Below, in pieces: positions 37,901-45,254 of a stretch of 64,000 nucleotides of DNA. A program made the position numbers and the translations under genes. The notes below the pieces were generated by a model. That model made no database searches. It was not told where the DNA came from and was given only the letters and a program-made list of their open reading frames with translations. How positions within the stretch are numbered: the first letter of the stretch is position 1; each line of letters starts with the position of its first letter. The DNA comes from Haliclystus octoradiatus (Eukaryota > Cnidaria > Staurozoa > Stauromedusae > Haliclystidae): positions 35,627,833 to 35,691,832 of the forward strand of contig OU744446.1 of assembly GCA_916610825.1 (NCBI GenBank), read 5' to 3'.

Positions 37901-40900
37901 TAATAACTATTAAATTTATTTTTAATCATAACACTGATGTTCTAGTTTTGAAATTATATTACAAAACCCCATTTCTGCCTGTATGTTGGTCGAACAGCAG
38001 ACAATTGAGATACTGTTTTGTTTATTACTTTGGGAGGATTAGCTCAGATGGCAGAGCAACCGAACTTCAGATCGGATCGGATCTGATCGACTGTGGTTCA
38101 AATCCCTCTAATGTCAATTCAGCCTTGACTTTATCTGAAACATCAAATGCGTACCATCTGAGGATGGCGGATGGAATGGTCCAGAGGGAATTGCATTGTG
38201 AGTAGCTGCGGCGCATCGTTGCACATCGACAATCAAGACTTATCTGCCATGAAATCTGCTGAAATTGATCTGCAGTGTCGCGGCTGAGATCAACAAAGAG
38301 CGTTTAAATCATTGCTCTCAGCGAAAAAAGCCACTAGAAATAGAGGAGTGGTACGGGTGCCTTTGGTAGGGCGACACCGTCTACATTACTTACTTACTTA
38401 CTATCACTTTCATTTTCACATTCTCCGGATACAGTAATCCATATTATGAGTTTTTTAATTTATGCATCAGTACAATAAAATATTCTTATTATTAACTCAT
38501 AATTAAAAACAACTGATGCCTCATTGATACATATATCATCATCTAAGACGTCCAGATGGATTTTCAACTATTAATTGAAATAGTTACAGTATGTCACTTA
38601 CATCACTACATTCAATATAAATGACAAATATTGCGTGAGATCTTGACGAATGTTCATTCATATTTGTTGATCTAAAAGTAAAAAAGAATAATTTTTGTTT
38701 TATTTAAAGAATTATAATATGTGAGTTTGTTAAATAAACAGCAAATAGAAATCAGTTTTATGTGGGGATATTAAGGCAATGAGGGATAATAAAAGGAGGA
38801 TATTAAGCATAATTTAGTGTTCCCAAGAGGTGAAGATCTTAACACAGTAAAATTACTCTTTCTGTGAATAGTTTATAAATACTGTAGTTAATTAACCGCT
38901 AATCAGCATTTCTTTTAATATTTATAACTTATTCCATGAGCATTAAAAAACCTCCATTTCATCACAAGTGTACTGAACCTTTCATGAACTGTCCATAAAA
39001 AGGGGATCATTCGACTCTCCAGCATTGCAGAAAGGTTTTAATCTTTTAAAAGTCGCACCCCTGCGAAAAACAGTTCAGGAGTTCATGAACAGTTCATGAA
39101 CAGTTTATGAACGTTAAATGGCTCCGATTTTCTTGAACTGTTCATGAACTGTTCATGAACAATTCATGAACCAACAGTTCACAAGCAGTTCATGAAAAAT
39201 TGGGGCCATTTAACGTTCATAAACTGTTCATGAACTGTTCATGAACTCCTGAACTTTTTCCGCAGGGGCATATATAACATAGCACTCAATATAAATTAAA
39301 TCTGAAATAAAAAAACTTATAACTAAAAATAAACTTACCCTACTGAACGATTCTGATTTCCAACCGTCATAACATGTTCAATTTCTTTCACACTTTTTGT
39401 AACAAATGATTGTAAATCCTTCAAGAATAAGATTTAAATATTTGTCTTGAATTAATTAAAAATAATATTGAATATTGAAAGTCACAAAAATAGCATGCGG
39501 CAGAAATAGACTTTTCAAAACATCAATATCTCTGTCTTTTCTTATCGGATCGGCTCCAAACTTTTACCGATCAATTTTTCAGTTGAAATACATCAGAATC
39601 TATCATTACTTTGAAACATGCTTTTTCAGTAGAATTTCCTAGTGTTAAACATTTCATGAACAAGTTCATGAACGTGAAATTGCATAAATTTCCATTAACA
39701 GTTCATTAAATTCAGGATTTCATGAACTTTTGTTACAGAGGTGTTGATGAGACTGTGCATTTTAGCTATTCAAAATAGAATATCAAGCTATAATTATTTC
39801 ACATATCAGAATTCAAATTTCTAAAATAGTCTGAAAAAGGCAATATCTAGAGTCCAGAAATGTGGAATGGTCTGACATCAGCTAAAAGTCTGAAGATTCT
39901 CATGTCTGAATTTACAGTATTTAGAGGTAAAAATTAACAGAGGCAAAACAGTTGATAAATCTAATTCCCAGAAATAATTCAAACAATAATGGATGTTTAA
40001 AATATGTTGATGTGTTTTTGAATGGCGCCGCAACCAGTTAAATTTAATATCAAAAGTAAAAGCTACAAAATATTTATCCAAAATTGCCATAAATTGCTTC
40101 GTTGTTGAAACGCAAAGCTAAATCACAGAAGAGAAAATGTTTTCTTTCAATGTAAGAAACAGAAAGCAAAATCTACAAACGAAGGCCGTACTAACAATAT
40201 TCAGATGATACTGATTCTAATGATATGTTTTTCAAAGCTGTCAAGCTACAACCCCTGCGAAAACAGTTCAGGAGTTCATGAACAGCTCAAGAACAGTTCA
40301 TGAATTTTAAATGGCCCCAAATTTTCATGAACTGTTCATGAACTGTCTGTGAGGGTTCATGAACACTTCAGGAAAATTGGAGTCATTTAACCTTCATAAA
40401 CTGTTCATGAACTCCTGAACCGTTTTTCGCAGAGGAATTGACGGAGAAAACCGCATTGGACATTCATACATGCAAACATACAAACATACGTATACAAAGA
40501 CTTTGACATTTATAGATAGAGATAAATTGTCATTTCTTCTTGTTGTTTCTTTTGTATTAATTTGTTTGTTTGGGAATTAAATGGAAATTATTACAAAATT
40601 ATTACAATAAGTAGTTGGCATCAAACAGCTGTAAAAATTGTAATTAGCCCACAACTAATTTTATATAATTTTTTCGATAAAACAGTTTTTTGCATACAGT
40701 GAAATCTGTATACAGCAGCCAGCTAATAGGGGCAAAAAAATTGACCGTTATAGGCAGGTGGCCTTTATTTAACGGGTTGTTATTGTTATACTGTATTACC
40801 TTCACGTAGACACCAGTATCTGGGCGCTCTTTTAATTCAAGTCTTTTCTTGTGATCTTTTGATAATAAATCTTTGATTTCTTCCTATAAAGTAGTATAAA

Positions 40901-43900
40901 TAATGTCATTTTCAGAGCAATTATTTACATCAATTTCTTGAATAAATGATGCAGATAATAATACTATAAGTGGAAGGCAACCTTTATTTTGACAAAATTA
41001 CAACATTTTCAAACCTTCCAATTCAAACATCAGTTCTGACCTATCTCAGTGATGAGATCTGGACCAAATCACAAGGAGTATTTCATTGGCAATTAAAAAG
41101 TTGACTGCCCAACTTCACAGCTAAAATATCAACTCATTAAAATAATATAGATAAAAAAGTTGTGTGACTACATTTTGAAATTTTCATACAAAAACTGCTG
41201 GTCTGGCTTACTCTTTTAAGTAATTAGAATACCAGTTACACAAATACCAGTTGATTGAGCATCTCTTCAAGATTTATCTGTGGTGTACATACCTGGTATA
41301 TTTCAAGGTATGACGCACGTACAAGGTATTGCTGATCGTGTGTTCGGGAAATATGAGTGAATATATGATCGAAGGAGTTAGGTATAACACCCCTTAAATC
41401 CTGATCAGATTTGACACCTGGTAAAGAAAGAAAGAAAAACAGAGCTCATAATATAATCAAACCTTTATAACGGTTAGGCCTACCTCTATAAAGCGATCAC
41501 TACTGATATACATATAAAAGAATGGATAGAGCGTTCCAGTAGATAAAAATGAACATTTGATGGCGACCGTTTCAGTACGCACAAAATCTTCAATTATGTC
41601 AAAATATATTATAAAACGTCTGTTATGTGAAAAGCTGCAGTACTAAAGTAGATAAACTATTTTTAGTTTTTTTATGTGCCTGTACTTTTCAATATATTTC
41701 CAAGTCTATTTGAGGATTATTTGATTAGAAGGGGACATGTTTACGATGAATCTTTACGATGATTTGCTAAATGACTGTGATTCATCTTTATAGATGTTCA
41801 CAAACAGTCAGATGAGCTGCCTCTATTTTGTAAGCCAAATCAATTGATCATTCACAAACCTTCCATGGTAAATGTTTTACCAGTTCCAGTCTGACCGTAG
41901 GCAAAAATGGTACCTGAAATAAAAAGTAATCAATAAAGATAATACAGATTATAATACCATATATAATATATAATATATATATATAATATATTACCATTAT
42001 AATGAAGCATCTAATTAAATTATAAATAAATCAACAATTTTGTAAACGGATGGATTATCACGACCTATAAAAACAAAAATTCAAAATTTTTGCTTTAAAT
42101 TGTTGTACTCGGATTGCCTTGATTACTTTGTCAAATTTTTTAAGCAAGTTAGTTACAGTTTATATCTCAGATATTGGAAGATTGCTTCTTTATATAGAGA
42201 AACATTTTCTATTAGTACATGATCTTCTTGTGTTTTTACTTTACGCGACGATCATTTATCCTTCAAAAATGCAGCTAAAGTCAAAAGTTTTTAGTTTTGT
42301 ATTTTTCATATATTGATCAAATATAGCTCAGAATTTTGAGCTAAACATTGAAAACATCATTCAAAAAGCAGATTGCCATTTAGTTCAGCCGTATTTTATT
42401 TAGAGAAAAATAAGTAAAATGTTTAGTGTTTTTTCCGGTGTAAACCCTCTTGTTGAAAATAAACGGGTTCCTGTTGGAGGAAAAAGAGTGAGACATAAAA
42501 TCGTAACTTTGATTGCATTTTTGAGGGGGAAATGCTTGCGCAAAGTAAAAATACAAGAAGAACATGTACCAATAGATATTCTCTATCTAAACGAGCAATC
42601 TCCCAATGCCGGGATATACACTTTAAGTCTTTGGCAGATAATACATCCCCTGGGCTAATAGCCAATAGGCAATAGTAGTTTTCATATTAAAATGCTAAAT
42701 ACTGATTACATTTGCAGTAAATGTGCGAATCATAACCTACCATTATATCCAGAAAGAACAGACTCAACCAATTCTGAAAATGTTTCATCATATAAATCTT
42801 TTTGTTTCGAACTGCAAAGAAAATATTTAGTGTGATGAGCTTTTGTGAATTGTTTTATAAGGCTTATCTTTGCAAAAATAACATTTGTGCATTACAAAAA
42901 TCAATATTCGAAATTGTCTCCAAAAGAAACTAAATACCAAATAATATCCCTGTGAAAAAAGTTCATCAGTTCATGAACGTGAAAATGATCACAACCCGGT
43001 CCATGAAATGTTCATGAAATTTTTAAGAAAATATAGACAATTTCATGTAAATAAACGGGTTCATGAACTGTTCATGAACCCAAAATGAAACGCTTATAAA
43101 ATGTGAATGTTCTTGAACTGTTCAAGGATTACTTTCACAGGAGATACTAATAATCTATGCAACAATGATGATACATATTCCCACATTCACATGGAGTCAA
43201 ATCTGTTACAATGGAAACCTCTATACAGTGGCCGCCTGCCTATAGTGGTCATTATAGAGATATCTCTAAACAATAACAAAACCAATCCCAAAGCGCTTAC
43301 TTCCAATCATACACTGCATCGAATGTAAATTGACGGGCAACTTCTTCTTTCTTTGCAGGGTTTTCAAGCTCAACAAGTCCTCTTTTCACATCCATGCTGA
43401 CAATCCTGAAATATTCAAAATAATCAACACAATCATTTGACAAAAAAAAATTAATTAAAATTTGTAGAAATGTAGTGATTAGTATCTGATATTGAAATCC
43501 GAAAAAATTATTGGAAAATTTCAATAGTTTTACGTGATATAGACACCCTTCGTTCTCACGATAAGGTAAAAATAGAAAGAAGGGGTCAACTTCAGATTAA
43601 CATAACTTGACTGCCGCTTTGAAATATTCAAAAGTGTTTGGATTAATTAAAAGATAAAAATCTTTTTGTATTAATGAAAGAAATATAATTAGGGTACTCA
43701 GGAATATGATTTCTGATGTTTATCTTAACTGCTAAATATCAAAGTTATATTCCAGAGGAATGTATCAGCTCACGACATTGCTTAAAAAGTCAATAATTGC
43801 AACACATGCCTATATTTTATCCATTGATGAAATGGGATCACCGCCCTTTGGTTTGTAATTGTTACAGTAGCGGATTTATTTCAAGTTTTTTGATGCTATT

Positions 43901-45205
43901 TGAAATGTTCCTTGAAAATCGTGTTTTCCTTCTTCCTTAACAACTTAAGAACCATTGTTAAAGCAGCATTAGTGCTATTTCCAATTAATATTGATGGAAC
44001 AATTCCATATTTATGTCTATTTCAAGGATGGTTTGTGTAGCAAAATTTAAAGTTTTTGTCCAGTTGATGTGTCTCCACTGCGATTGAATACTGTTTCAAT
44101 GAAGATATTTCTCAGAAGCTTCTTATGATACATTGAAACCTGCATATAACGGCCAGCTATGAGAGGTAGATAAATTGACCAATATAGACAGGTGACCTTT
44201 ATATACAGGTTTGATTCAATAGAAAATGCTATTTTGGGAATTGAAAGAGTGACCATTATAGACAGGTGGCCGCTGTATAGAGGTGATCGTTATAACAGGT
44301 TTCACTGTACAATATTTTCTTACATCCTGTTGCTGCAAGATCTCAGATGAACAGCGGGATAGAATCCAGCCTACCGCAAAAATCTTTCCTGAGCAATTAT
44401 TTTTCAATATTTGCATATGCATATCATCTTCATCACGGTAATGACATAAAATGAATCTTTACATAACTTGAATTTCAAGCAAAACCATCCATAATAATGT
44501 CAACATACATAACTATTTCACTTCCCTTTGAAATCGATTTAAAACGTTTTGAAAACCCATATTCTTTGTAAATTATCATATTCATCCTGCTGTGAAAAGT
44601 AACTTTAAATATAAAGTCCATAAATCCATTCAGAGCCATCTTAAGATATTGAAGAAGCGTCGATTTAACCTTGATGCCTTAACACTACAACTACTTTCAT
44701 GTCAACAATAATTGATAGGAAAGACTGCTATTTCCAGTCTAGGCATTCGCATTCAGTCCATAACTTTCAACCCAAACAGCAACAACAACAACAACAACAA
44801 AGAGACTCACCTTTCATGACCACTTGATGTTTCTTTGTCGTTCATTGGACGACATCTGACAACAACTTTTACGCTCTCCGGTGGTTTTTTAGACTATGAA
44901 AAACAATTACAGAATCTGATATTATTCATCATCATTTTGAAAATGTAATGAACTATTTATATATTTGTTATTACTAATAATAAAATGGAGTCAAAGACCA
45001 CACATTCATTTCTGTGACTTTAAGTTTCACGCTTTATGCGATCATTAGACAGTGTTGAGTCAGTACTGTCTGATGATCGCATAAAGCATGAAAATTAAAG
45101 TCATAGAAATGAATGAGTAGTTTTTGACTCCATTTTATTATTAGTATTTACGCTCTGTCAATCATTGGCATTGAGCACTGTTATCTTCTGATAGACAACT
45201 ATATG

Positions 45206-45254
<49 letters not shown>

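Noticed and set aside
38034..38110. Functional tRNA gene
   Set aside because: A and B boxes are present, but no cloverleaf closes and the segment continues into the SINE body shared by other copies.
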